Below are positions 9,608 through 17,557 of a stretch of 43,366 nucleotides of DNA, in pieces (positions within the stretch are counted from its first letter, which is position 1; every line of letters begins with the position of its first letter). The stretch is from the NCBI GenBank assembly GCA_043808235.1, contig JAZDFC010000015.1, positions 1-43,366 of the forward strand, read 5' to 3'. The position numbers and the translations under genes are program-made. The notes beneath the pieces were generated by a model. The model searched no databases. It was not told where the DNA came from and worked only from the letters and a program-made list of their open reading frames with translations. The DNA comes from JAZDFC01 sp043808235. GTDB lineage: Bacteria; Bacteroidota; Ignavibacteria; Ignavibacteriales; Melioribacteraceae.

Positions 9608-10933
9608 TTACTTTATCATCTGCCTCCCGATGCTAAAATAAGTAAAACCAAGTTCTTTCATTTTTGCCGGTTCGTAAATGTTGCGTCCGTCGAAAATTAC
9701 CGGCTGCTTCAACGATGATTTTATTTTGTTGAAATCGGGATTCCGGAATTCGTTCCATTCGGTAAATACAAGCAACGCATCTGCGCCGGGCAGAATATCG
9801 TACTGATCGTTTGAATAAACAATCTTATCGCCGAAATAAAATTTTGCATTTGGAATCGCTTCGGGATCGTATGCTTTCACATTGGCTTTCAAATCAAGTA
9901 ATTTATTAATAATCGTAATTGAAGGAGCGTCACGCATATCGTCGGTATTGGGCTTAAATGACAATCCCCAAACTGCAAAAGTTTTTCCTTCCAGCTCTCC
10001 GTTGAAGTAATCCGAGATTTTTGTTACCAATCTTAATTTCTGTTCTTTGTTTATTTTATCAACAAGCGTAAGCAGTTTCATTTCGGATTCATTCTCAATC
10101 GATGTTTTTATTAATGCATTCACATCTTTGGGGAAACACGAACCGCCGTAACCGATGCCGGGGAATAAAAATCTTTTTCCTATCCGGGAATCTGTGCTCA
10201 TACCTCTACGAACAAGATCAACATTGGCTCCAACCTGCTCGCAGAAGTTAGCCATTTCATTCATATAGGTTATTCTCATTGCAAGATATGAGTTGCATGC
10301 GTACTTTGTAACCTCGCTGCTATACGGATCCATCTCAATTATCGGATTGCCCGTGCGAACAAAAGGTTCATATAAGTTTTTCATTATGTCGAATGCTTTT
10401 CTGGTCTTTGCGCCAATTACAATTCTATCAGGTTTCATAAAATCGTCAACGGCAAAACCTTCCCGTAAAAATTCCGGATTGGATATTACTTCGAAATTTT
10501 TGATCTGATGATTTTCGAGAATAGTATTTACTTTTTCTGATGTGCCAACCGGAACAGTACTCTTGTTCACAATTAACTTAAATTCATTGTCGCCGGTTTC
10601 CTTTATAATTTTTCCGATCTCATCTGCTGTTCTCATTACATAACTGAGATCGGCAGAACCATCGTCGCCTTGTGGAGTGGGGAGACAGAGGAATATGACT
10701 GAACTGGATAAAACCGCTTCTTTCAAATTATCTGTAAATGATAGCCGTTTGCGATCAATATTTCTTTTAAATATTATATCGAGCCCCGGTTCATAAATAG
10801 GTACAATGTCATTTTTCATTTTCTGTAGTTTAACCGGATCATTATCAACACAAATAACTGTACTGCCCATTTCTGCAAAACATGTTCCGGATACCAAACC
10901 GACATATCCGGTTCCAATAACTGCAAGTTTCAT
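9608..10933 (-). CDS. ugd: UDP-glucose 6-dehydrogenase
   Basis: Protein of 441 aa that oxidises UDP-glucose to UDP-glucuronate with 2 NAD+, a cytoplasmic step toward acidic polysaccharides. Seen: N-terminal Rossmann motif MKLAVIGTGYVGLVSG, the NKSTVPVGT segment (123-131), SNPEFLREG (151-159), the central helix with K210 and N214, and catalytic cysteine C266 in GYGGSCFPKD. The C-terminal UDP-binding domain has the typical AVWGLSFKPNTDDMRDAPS. Length and motifs match the family. It is the last gene of the galE-rfbC-ugd operon, 17 bases after rfbC. Confidence 0.96.
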   Translation of the reverse strand: MKLAVIGTGYVGLVSGTCFAEMGSTVICVDNDPVKLQKMKNDIVPIYEPGLDIIFKRNIDRKRLSFTDNLKEAVLSSSVIFLCLPTPQGDDGSADLSYVMRTADEIGKIIKETGDNEFKLIVNKSTVPVGTSEKVNTILENHQIKNFEVISNPEFLREGFAVDDFMKPDRIVIGAKTRKAFDIMKNLYEPFVRTGNPIIEMDPYSSEVTKYACNSYLAMRITYMNEMANFCEQVGANVDLVRRGMSTDSRIGKRFLFPGIGYGGSCFPKDVNALIKTSIENESEMKLLTLVDKINKEQKLRLVTKISDYFNGELEGKTFAVWGLSFKPNTDDMRDAPSITIINKLLDLKANVKAYDPEAIPNAKFYFGDKIVYSNDQYDILPGADALLVFTEWNEFRNPDFNKIKSSLKQPVIFDGRNIYEPAKMKELGFTYFSIGRQMIK

Positions 10934-10950
10934 TTTTACTCCATAATGAA

Positions 10951-11511
10951 TTATAAATTTTTATTGTATATAAAATCTTTTTGAATATCTTTAAATAATT
11001 TTGCTTTTTGATCCTTCTCAGACACAATCGGATTTTCTATTCCCCAATCAACTGCAATGTCGTTGTCGCTGAATAAAATACTGCGTTCGCTCTCTTTGTT
11101 ATACAGTGCAGTACATTTGTAGTGAAATATTGCTTCGTCGGACAAAACACAAAATCCATGAGCAAATCCGGGCGGAATCCATAATTGATAATTGTTTTCG
11201 TCGGAGAGTTCGATTCGAAAATGTTTGCCAAATGTAGGCGAGCCGAACCGAATATCAACAGCAACATCAAAAACTTTCCCGAGTAAAACGCTGCATAATT
11301 TCCCCTGAGCATTATCACCAACCTGGTAATGGAGTCCGCGTATTGTTCCTTTAGCCGACCTCGAAATGTTATCCTGTTCAAAGTTTAGCGATAAACCAAC
11401 TTTTATAAATTTATTTTTATTGAATGATTCGTAAAAGTACCCTCTTGTATCCCGGAATACATCGGGTTTAATTACAAGTAATCCATCAAATTGTGTCTTT
11501 TCAACAGTCAA
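10951..11511 (-). CDS. rfbC: dTDP-4-dehydrorhamnose 3,5-epimerase
   Basis: Cupin-fold epimerase, 186 aa, acting before RfbD in dTDP-L-rhamnose synthesis. Seen: FRDTRGYFYESFN, QDNISRSAKGTIRGLHYQ with catalytic H61, GKVFDVAVDIRFGSPTFG, and WIPPGFAHGFCVLSD. The start is a TTG at 11511: an in-frame stop lies 3-6 bases upstream, and AAGAGGTG is correctly placed as the ribosome-binding site. It begins 10 bases after the galE stop and ends 17 bases before ugd, a tight operon. All active-site regions look intact. Confidence 0.95.
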   Translation of the reverse strand: MTVEKTQFDGLLVIKPDVFRDTRGYFYESFNKNKFIKVGLSLNFEQDNISRSAKGTIRGLHYQVGDNAQGKLCSVLLGKVFDVAVDIRFGSPTFGKHFRIELSDENNYQLWIPPGFAHGFCVLSDEAIFHYKCTALYNKESERSILFSDNDIAVDWGIENPIVSEKDQKAKLFKDIQKDFIYNKNL

Positions 11512-11521
11512 ATTTCACCTC

Positions 11522-12496
11522 TTAATATTTTGGATTTTGATGCCACTTCCAGGCCGTTTCTATAATTTCATGAATTGAACACTGCGGTTTCCATCCCAGG
11601 ATTTTTTTCGCTTTCGAACTCTCCGCGACAAGCACGGCCGGATCGCCTTCGCGTCTTCCGCAAATTTTATAATTAATTTTTTTATCCGAAAATTTTTCAG
11701 CTAACTTTATTATTTCCAACACGCTGTTACCTTCTCCAGTACCCAGATTAAAAGTATCCGGTTTATTATCATTATTCAAATATTCGAGCGCTTTTAAATG
11801 AGCATCTGCAAGATCGGCAATATGAATGTAATCGCGAATACAGGTACCGTCCAGTGTATCGTAATCATCTCCGAATATATTTACCGTTTTTTCTTTGTCG
11901 AGAGTCGCAAATAAAACATTCGGAATGAGATGCGGTTCGGGATTATGACTTTCGCCATGCTCGCCGGAAACATCAGCGCCGGCAGCGTTAAAATATCTCA
12001 GTATTACATAGTTTATTCCGTACGCTGTGTAAAAAGCATGAAGTATTTTTTCAATCGTTAATTTGGTCTGCGCATAAGGATTTATTGGATTTTCCCCTGC
12101 TTCTTCGGATATCGGAATAACTTTAGGATTTCCATACACCGAGCAAGTTGAAGAAAATACGAACTTTTTTATTCCACAATTCTTTGCAGCGCGAAGCAGA
12201 TTCAATGAGCCGATAACATTATTTACATAATATAATTCCGGATTACTAACCGATTCGCCGACATAAGCGAATCCAGCAAAATGAACAATACCGTCAATTT
12301 CAATAGAACTTATTCTATCAAGCAGTCTGTCATAATCAAGCAAATCAATTTGCCAAAATTCTAAACCGGGTGGTACAGCATGAAGATGACCCCTCGATAA
12401 ATTATCAACAACAATAGCTTCATTTCCGGTTTTAACTAAATTTCGAACGAACTGTGAACCGATATATCCGGCGCCGCCTGTAACTAATATTTTCAT
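11522..12496 (-). CDS. galE: UDP-glucose 4-epimerase
   Basis: Extended SDR enzyme, 324 aa, interconverting UDP-glucose and UDP-galactose with bound NAD+. The N-terminal glycine motif is TGGAGYIG (6-13), followed by VHFAGFAYVGES, SSTCSVYG, and the catalytic YAQTK (Y141, K145). LRYFNAAGAD and GTCIRDYIHIADLA are classic GalE segments. First gene of the operon with rfbC and ugd. Specificity for UDP-Glc versus UDP-GlcNAc cannot be settled by reading. Confidence 0.95.
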   Translation of the reverse strand: MKILVTGGAGYIGSQFVRNLVKTGNEAIVVDNLSRGHLHAVPPGLEFWQIDLLDYDRLLDRISSIEIDGIVHFAGFAYVGESVSNPELYYVNNVIGSLNLLRAAKNCGIKKFVFSSTCSVYGNPKVIPISEEAGENPINPYAQTKLTIEKILHAFYTAYGINYVILRYFNAAGADVSGEHGESHNPEPHLIPNVLFATLDKEKTVNIFGDDYDTLDGTCIRDYIHIADLADAHLKALEYLNNDNKPDTFNLGTGEGNSVLEIIKLAEKFSDKKINYKICGRREGDPAVLVAESSKAKKILGWKPQCSIHEIIETAWKWHQNPKY

Positions 12497-12656
12497 CTCA
12501 TTATTGAATTTTTGTGGTGCTTAAAATAAAGAATTCCCTAAAGTTATTTTGATATTTTTTCCGAATTTCATCATAAAGTACAATAAATCCGATTAAATAA
12601 TACTTGCTTATCCTTATTAAACAATTTATTTTAGATACGAAACAATTAGGGTAGTT

Positions 12657-13136
12657 ATGGAGACAATCAATGGATTATCGTTAACCGAAGCTGCAAAGGA
12701 GATGGCAGATCTTACTTGTGAATTAGCCCGAATTTGTAGCCAAAAAGAGCAGCATTTCGCTTCCATGTTTAACATTACTCCAGCCGAATTCCGCTGCCTG
12801 CGATTATTTACGTTCAAGAAACAAATTTCTATCAAAGAAATTTTGCAAGAATTAGTGCTCACTCCCGGAAGAATTACACATATCCTCACTTCACTTGAAG
12901 AGAAGAATTTTGTAACGAGGAGTATGGATCCAACCGACAAACGAAATATTATTGTAGAGTTAACACCGCGAAGCGAACCTTTTATAAAAAATATTTATGA
13001 AAGTCATATCAATATTCACCAGGAAATTTTAGAGAAAATAGATGTGGATAAAAGAGATTTTATTTTAACATCTATCCAAGATTTAATTACCGCCCTCAAA
13101 TCATGGAATGAATCAAAGCATAGTTTAATGAAGTAG
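12657..13136 (+). CDS. MarR family transcriptional regulator
   Basis: Protein of 159 aa with a winged helix: ITPAEFRCLRLFTFKKQIS then ISIKEILQELVLTPGRITHILTSLEEKNFVTR, with the wing DPTDKRNIIVELT, typical of MarR. MarR dimers usually bind palindromic operators and respond to small ligands. The ATG at 12657 follows AGGG at 7-10 bases. It is divergent from galE across 160 AT-rich bases and convergent with a pair of RsbRD-N-like genes, so its target could be either the galE operon or its own gene. The N-terminal helix has several cysteines (C20, C27) that could sense oxidation; this is speculation. Confidence 0.88.
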   Translation: METINGLSLTEAAKEMADLTCELARICSQKEQHFASMFNITPAEFRCLRLFTFKKQISIKEILQELVLTPGRITHILTSLEEKNFVTRSMDPTDKRNIIVELTPRSEPFIKNIYESHINIHQEILEKIDVDKRDFILTSIQDLITALKSWNESKHSLMK

Positions 13137-13154
13137 TTCTTAAAAGTGTTTGAC

Positions 13155-13186
13155 AAAAAAGGGACCGAAATTTCGGCCCCTTTTTT
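13155..13186. terminator. Bidirectional rho-independent terminator
   Basis: The stem GGGaCCGAAA/TTTCGGcCCC is flanked by an A6 run on the left and a T6 run on the right, so it can end transcription from both the MarR gene (plus) and the 182-aa gene (minus), which converge here. It lies 18 bases after the marR stop. Confidence 0.9.
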
Positions 13187-13187
13187 A

Positions 13188-13736
13188 TTACACGTGTCTC
13201 CAAATAAATTCGTCTTCATCAAGCTCTTCGAAATTTGCTTGACCTTTGGTAAGAATTTTTTTTAACTCTTCCTTTGAGAATTTTTTCGAATCATCAAAAT
13301 TCTTAAGTAACTCATCGAAGTAACCGCGGGTAATATAAAAATTTCCCACATCGAAATAATTATTAAGAGTCGTCATAATATCTTTGGCGGTGGCTGTTTC
13401 AAAAGAACCGGTGATAGTATCACGCCAGTCAATAAAATTCCATAATACTTTCTTTGTTAAGTAGAACGCAAAATGAACCTCGGTAAGCGGAAATCCTTCA
13501 TTAATTCTTCTCCGTCCTACTTCCATAAAATATTCTTCCACTTCGGCGGTAAGTGCGCCGGCTTCAAGCCATTTTAAAAGATTATCGTAAACCGCTTTGC
13601 CTCTCTTGAAGATTTCTTCTTGTCCGAAGGATTGATAAGTATGCATGTGCTCGGATTCGTTGGCTTCTTTACTCCATTCGGCACATATATCTTCATAATT
13701 ATTTTTTATAACTGTTATTAGATTTTTATATCCCAT
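13188..13736 (-). CDS. RsbRD-N-terminal-like protein (paralogue B)
   Basis: Protein of 182 aa, almost wholly helical by reading. It resembles the N-terminal domain of RsbRD-type regulators (sensor part of stressosome RsbT co-antagonists): a tryptophan near the start (ICAEWSKEA), GKAVYDNLLKWLEAG, and EGFPLTEVHFAFYLTKKVLWNFI. No STAS domain follows, so it is a stand-alone sensor-like domain. It is a paralogue of the gene upstream (83 bases away); both share EVEEYF, EGFPL-E-H-A-YL-KKVLW and LNNYFD-GNF. It ends one base beyond a bidirectional terminator. Family assignment is from motif memory and moderate; function is unknown. Confidence 0.7.
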   Translation of the reverse strand: MGYKNLITVIKNNYEDICAEWSKEANESEHMHTYQSFGQEEIFKRGKAVYDNLLKWLEAGALTAEVEEYFMEVGRRRINEGFPLTEVHFAFYLTKKVLWNFIDWRDTITGSFETATAKDIMTTLNNYFDVGNFYITRGYFDELLKNFDDSKKFSKEELKKILTKGQANFEELDEDEFIWRHV

Positions 13737-13819
13737 AAATACCTCTACTCAAATAATATGTTTTGTTGAGAACTGTTAATTAAAATACAGCACAGAATTT
13801 TTCCAGCTCAAAAGAATAT

Positions 13820-14389
13820 TTATTCCTTTTTCAAATTAAGTTTTGGAGCATACATCTTTTCGCGGATTTTTTTAACCGTTTCTTCATATAAAGCGCCTTT
13901 GCCTATATAATTTTTCAATTCTTCATCGCTAAATTTATCCGATTCAACAAGCCTATCGTATAGTGCCTGCATGTATCCTTTTATTATGAAAAAATTCCCG
14001 AGGTCAAAATAATTGTTCAAAACCGTCATAAATTCGATTGCTTCGGGAGTTGTAAATTTTCCAGTTACATCTTCTTTCCAATTTACATAACTCCAAAGGA
14101 CTTTCTTCTCAAGATATAAAGCATAATGGATTTCGGACAAAGGGAAGCCTTCCATAAATCTGTCCTCGCCAACTTTTACGAAGTACTCTTCAACTTCTTC
14201 GCCGTAGGCTCCGCGATCGAGCCATTTTTTTAAATTTCCAAATAGAGTCTCGCCGCGTTGCAATATTTGAACCTCGGTGAGAGCATGATATGTCTTCATA
14301 TAATCCGATCGTAAAATTTCTTTTACCCAGGATTTTACAAGATCTTTTAATGAGGATTCTACGATTGCTATTAAACTTTCATAAACCAT
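13820..14389 (-). CDS. RsbRD-N-terminal-like protein (paralogue A)
   Basis: Protein of 189 aa, paralogous to the next gene downstream. Shared segments include LVKSWVKEI, EEVEEYFVKVGEDRFMEGFPL, HYALYLEKKVLWSYV and LNNYFDLGNFFIIKGY. The helical bundle with a conserved RGETLFGNLKKWLDRG is the RsbRD-N pattern, without an attached STAS or kinase domain. The tail (EKMYAPKLNLKKE) is charged. Tandem duplication of a one-domain sensor suggests a heteromeric or redundant signalling role, which is inference. The 14390-14579 gap upstream holds only a short tandem repeat. Confidence 0.7.
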   Translation of the reverse strand: MVYESLIAIVESSLKDLVKSWVKEILRSDYMKTYHALTEVQILQRGETLFGNLKKWLDRGAYGEEVEEYFVKVGEDRFMEGFPLSEIHYALYLEKKVLWSYVNWKEDVTGKFTTPEAIEFMTVLNNYFDLGNFFIIKGYMQALYDRLVESDKFSDEELKNYIGKGALYEETVKKIREKMYAPKLNLKKE

Positions 14390-14539
14390 TGTTTACCCCT
14401 TATGATTACAATGGAAAATAGTTTTTTATTTTAAAAGTGTCAAATAGGCTTGAGGTAAAAATTTTTTAAATTGCTATCTATTATATTGCGTAAAACTGAG
14501 GTGAAAATTCATGCTGCGCCTTTATTTACGCGCATATTA

Positions 14540-14566
14540 TCATTTTAATCATTTTAATCATTTTAA
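14540..14566. repeat. Three perfect copies of a 9-bp tandem repeat
   Basis: TCATTTTAA occurs three times head to tail in the gap between a T9SS protein gene and the RsbRD-N-like gene. Such short tandem repeats are prone to slippage, and copy number may vary between strains. No other signal is apparent nearby. Confidence 0.8.
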
Positions 14567-14579
14567 CGATACTTGATAT

Positions 14580-15470
14580 TTATTTGACCAAAACTAATTT
14601 CTTAGTTTGACAAAAACTCCCAGTCTGTAATGTATAAAAATAAACACCGCTTGGAAATCTTGCTGCATCGAATTCAACCTCGTAACTCCCCGCCGGTTTT
14701 TCTTCATCTACCAAAGTCGCCACTTCCCGTCCAAGCAAATCATATACTTTCAATTGTACTTTCGTAGTACTTGGTATTTGATATTCAATTCTTGTTACGG
14801 GATTAAACGGATTAGGATAGTTCTGAGAAAGGGAAAAAGCCTTTTGCATTTCGCCTAATGTAGGAATTGATACTTGTACACCATATTCTTTCCCATCTAT
14901 CTTAGCATAATTTAATTTATATTCGTAATGAATATAGTAAACAGTAATATCATTAAAATAACTCATTATCTCACCAAAATCTTGAGCCAATTCATAACCG
15001 CTGTTACCAGTCGTGGTGATGTAGTACGATTCAATTATTTTAGTATTTACAAGGACACCAAAATATTCTTTCACCGTATCTTCGGTACAAATAAAACCGT
15101 CACAGACTATATCGCCTTTTTTAGCTAACAGACTATCTATTAACACTTCTTGATTGTCCCAATCATACATATAAACATTAGCTGTAGTTGTATCCACTCT
15201 AATATGGTTAATATATCCTTGGACTGGCAACCACCCGTCCGTTTTAATTGTAAAGTAGGTTTTACCATTTGGCATTATAGTATCACCAAGTACCTCTTTG
15301 TAGCCTGTCCAAATGCTATCTTGCATTCCGGATGCCTTTTTCGAAATGCTGTATTGCCAGTAATCTCCAATATGTAAAGGATAATATTTTAATGCATCCT
15401 TTACAGAATCAATCTGAGCATTTGTATTCAAACACAAAATAAGTATTTGGAAAATAATAATTCGTTTCAT
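14580..15470 (-). CDS. Secreted hypothetical protein with T9SS sorting domain
   Basis: Protein of 296 aa. The N-terminal signal peptide is KRIIIFQILILCLNTNAQ. The middle (residues ~25-205) is a small beta-rich domain with WQYSISKKASG, DTIMPNGKTYFTIKTDG and AKKGDIVCDGFICTEDT, which I do not recognise beyond a resemblance to domains in other Ignavibacteria secreted proteins. The last ~85 residues are a textbook T9SS tail: LSQNYPNPFNPVTRIEYQIP, VYDLLGREVATLVDE, GSYEVEFDAARFPSGVYFY, TKKLVLVK. AGGAGG lies 6 bases before the ATG. It should be secreted through the outer membrane and cell-surface attached. Confidence 0.9.
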   Translation of the reverse strand: MKRIIIFQILILCLNTNAQIDSVKDALKYYPLHIGDYWQYSISKKASGMQDSIWTGYKEVLGDTIMPNGKTYFTIKTDGWLPVQGYINHIRVDTTTANVYMYDWDNQEVLIDSLLAKKGDIVCDGFICTEDTVKEYFGVLVNTKIIESYYITTTGNSGYELAQDFGEIMSYFNDITVYYIHYEYKLNYAKIDGKEYGVQVSIPTLGEMQKAFSLSQNYPNPFNPVTRIEYQIPSTTKVQLKVYDLLGREVATLVDEEKPAGSYEVEFDAARFPSGVYFYTLQTGSFCQTKKLVLVK

Positions 15471-15634
15471 TTTAACTCCTCCTATTTTTCTTTTTGCTTG
15501 TCCTTTAAAATCAAAAATGCCAGAATGAAAGTTGCTTTCGAGATTGAATATTACTCTCTGCTACGCTTATCTGTGACTCTTTATTATCTATCGGCATTCA
15601 CTTGCCAGATTAAAGTGGTTAGTTAACAACATCA

Positions 15635-15973
15635 TTATGAAGAAAGAAATCCCTTTTCTTTGAAATATTTCTCTACCGGTTCGGAGTTCTCAGCAGTAAA
15701 TCCAATTCTTATCCATTTATCCTTTAAGAAAAGAAAAAATATTTTATCACGTTTACTCCGCGCGGTATCTAATGGGTACCATTTTTGGAAATCTCCGGTT
15801 CCGTGATATCTATACTTGCCGGTTCTTATTGACGGCTCTTTCATTTCAACTTTATCAATACTATGGATTGATATTTCTTTCGGTTTAAGTGAAGGAAAGT
15901 AATAGTTCTTTAGGACTATTTTATCGTCTGTTAATTCCAGCAGACTATCTTCGTATACTATTTTGTCTTTCAT
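15635..15973 (-). CDS. Small PH-like domain hypothetical protein
   Basis: Protein of 112 aa from the ATG at 15973; the frame also stays open to a TTG at 16042, but that extension lacks a ribosome-binding site and looks non-domain. The sequence LLELTDDKIVLKNYYFPSLKPKEISIHSIDKVEMKE reads as the paired strands of a bacterial pleckstrin-like domain, continuing with KIFFLFLKDKWIRIGFTAENSEPVEKYFKEKG, which looks like its closing strand and helix. No catalytic residues are expected. It is monocistronic between unrelated genes. I cannot name a function; the coding call rests on regular strand pattern and codon phase. Confidence 0.65.
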   Translation of the reverse strand: MKDKIVYEDSLLELTDDKIVLKNYYFPSLKPKEISIHSIDKVEMKEPSIRTGKYRYHGTGDFQKWYPLDTARSKRDKIFFLFLKDKWIRIGFTAENSEPVEKYFKEKGFLSS

Positions 15974-16160
15974 ACAATAATATTTTCTTGTTTTATATTT
16001 CCCGTAACTGCGAAACAGTATTGTTTTAAAGTTGTCACCCAAAACAATAATAAAACCATGAAAACCAACGCCAATAATAGTCTAGTTCACTATACTAAAT
16101 GCATAATCATACTTTACAATGCGTTAATATAATCGCAATAATTCTGTTACACTTAAAGCG

Positions 16161-17033
16161 TTAGTCTTGAAGAACTTGTTTTGTGTTTTCAAAATTCGTT
16201 TGCCTTTTTACTTCATCAAGAGTTTTACCATTTTTATACTTCCATTCTATCCATCCATTCGCTCTTCTCGCTAAAACTGCACCGGCAGCAGCACTAGGTG
16301 ACCCGAACAGATAATCAGAAACAAATTCGTAACCGTTTCCTTTTGCATGTAAAATTTTTTCTTCCAGCAGTCTCGCACGCATATTAATAATCCATGTTCC
16401 AGCAGTGTTTGATTCTTTTAGATTGCATGTTGACCCGGAAAGGACTAAAAACCCTTCATCAGTAAATTGACCGGTAGCAAATGCATCTTTGCTTTTGCAA
16501 TATAGAATATCGTTTTTTTTTGCTGCTTTCATTTCATCAAATATTGGGAAGCCTAGAGTTGAGACTAATATTTTTATTGTATCAAAATTATCAAGAAGAT
16601 CAGCTTCCATCCATTCTGCAACATATGGCATCGTTGGAATAGAATTATTATCAAGTTTATATCTATTAATCCTTAATGCTTCATTATACATAAATGATTC
16701 AAGAAATTTAATATGTGTCTTTGTGAAGTAATGCGTTTTAGAAATTATTGCAATTGCATAATTCCAAAAATCTTTTGAAGAATTATGTTGCTTGAGTCGA
16801 GCCTTACATTCTTCTGCTTCTCCCACATACAGAAGGGGTTTAACATCTTCCTCTGGATTCCCAATTAAGAGGTAAACCCCGACATTACTTAATTCCTCTC
16901 TAGTAAAAATAAAATCGAGCTTTGTCCGAGGTATGAGTATAGCTTGAACTGTTCTACTTGTAATCTCGGCAATTTTCACGCTTCTCGGATTTCCATCTGG
17001 TAGAAATATTTGAATCGTTTTACCAATATTCAT
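16161..17033 (-). CDS. GIY-YIG nuclease family protein with C-terminal DUF4357
   Basis: Protein of 290 aa. Residues 50-125 form a GIY-YIG domain: GVYLLIG (52-58), LLYVGEAEECKARLKQH (67-83) with conserved R79, and the glutamate-bearing helix KFLESFMYNEA (E112). The C-terminal ~90 residues match DUF4357, ending in the diagnostic GSPSAAAGAVLARRANGWIEWK. This two-domain architecture is common in accessory DNA and usually annotated only as GIY-YIG protein; DNA or RNA cleavage is likely but the target is unknown. It is flanked by gaps of 118 and 476 bases and stands alone, which fits an accessory or defence-type gene. Confidence 0.88.
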   Translation of the reverse strand: MNIGKTIQIFLPDGNPRSVKIAEITSRTVQAILIPRTKLDFIFTREELSNVGVYLLIGNPEEDVKPLLYVGEAEECKARLKQHNSSKDFWNYAIAIISKTHYFTKTHIKFLESFMYNEALRINRYKLDNNSIPTMPYVAEWMEADLLDNFDTIKILVSTLGFPIFDEMKAAKKNDILYCKSKDAFATGQFTDEGFLVLSGSTCNLKESNTAGTWIINMRARLLEEKILHAKGNGYEFVSDYLFGSPSAAAGAVLARRANGWIEWKYKNGKTLDEVKRQTNFENTKQVLQD

Positions 17034-17509
17034 TTTTACCTCAAAATATCTGACTATTATTTAATCTGCATGACTTTAATTACTCAGGAATTGATGTATG
17101 AATCTGCTTGCAAATAGATCTTCAATCCGTAATTTGTAATTCTCTCGTTAAGGCGGTATGTCTATCTATATAATTTCAAAATTTCCTATCGCAGGGAAAA
17201 CGATTTGTCCATGAATCATAAAATACGCACCCCTTGTTTGTCGTGCTGCCATCAATAATATTAATCCAAATTCATATTACTTATGCCCAAGTTATAAATA
17301 AAATTATTTTATATCAAGTTATTACTTCATAGCAGCTTGCAGTAGGCCGTTAGCTGAGGTTAAGCTGCGGAAGAAATATTATCATGCATTGTCTATCTTC
17401 AATTGATAAAAACCAAAATTATTCTTAAACTGCATTGAGTAAATAATTGTTTTGGCTGAAACAAATTATTTAGGTGCCTATATTATTACTCCATCCATAT
17501 CTGTAAGCT
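17034..17509. other. 476-bp intergenic region, no gene seen
   Basis: Lies between the divergent GIY-YIG gene (minus) and the protease gene (plus). I see no convincing ORF. The one structure is a 7-bp inverted repeat, GCAGCTT (17332-17338) with AAGCTGC (17362-17368), in a locally GC-richer patch; it has no terminator T-tract. Promoters for both flanking genes must lie here. Confidence 0.5.
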
Positions 17510-17557
17510 TTGAAAATCTATTTAATTTTTCTAATAAATTTCTTGAACGAGGAGCTT

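Noticed and set aside
17332..17368. Riboswitch or small RNA upstream of the protease
   Set aside because: Only a single 7-bp inverted repeat is visible, with no conserved core or terminator that would define a known class.
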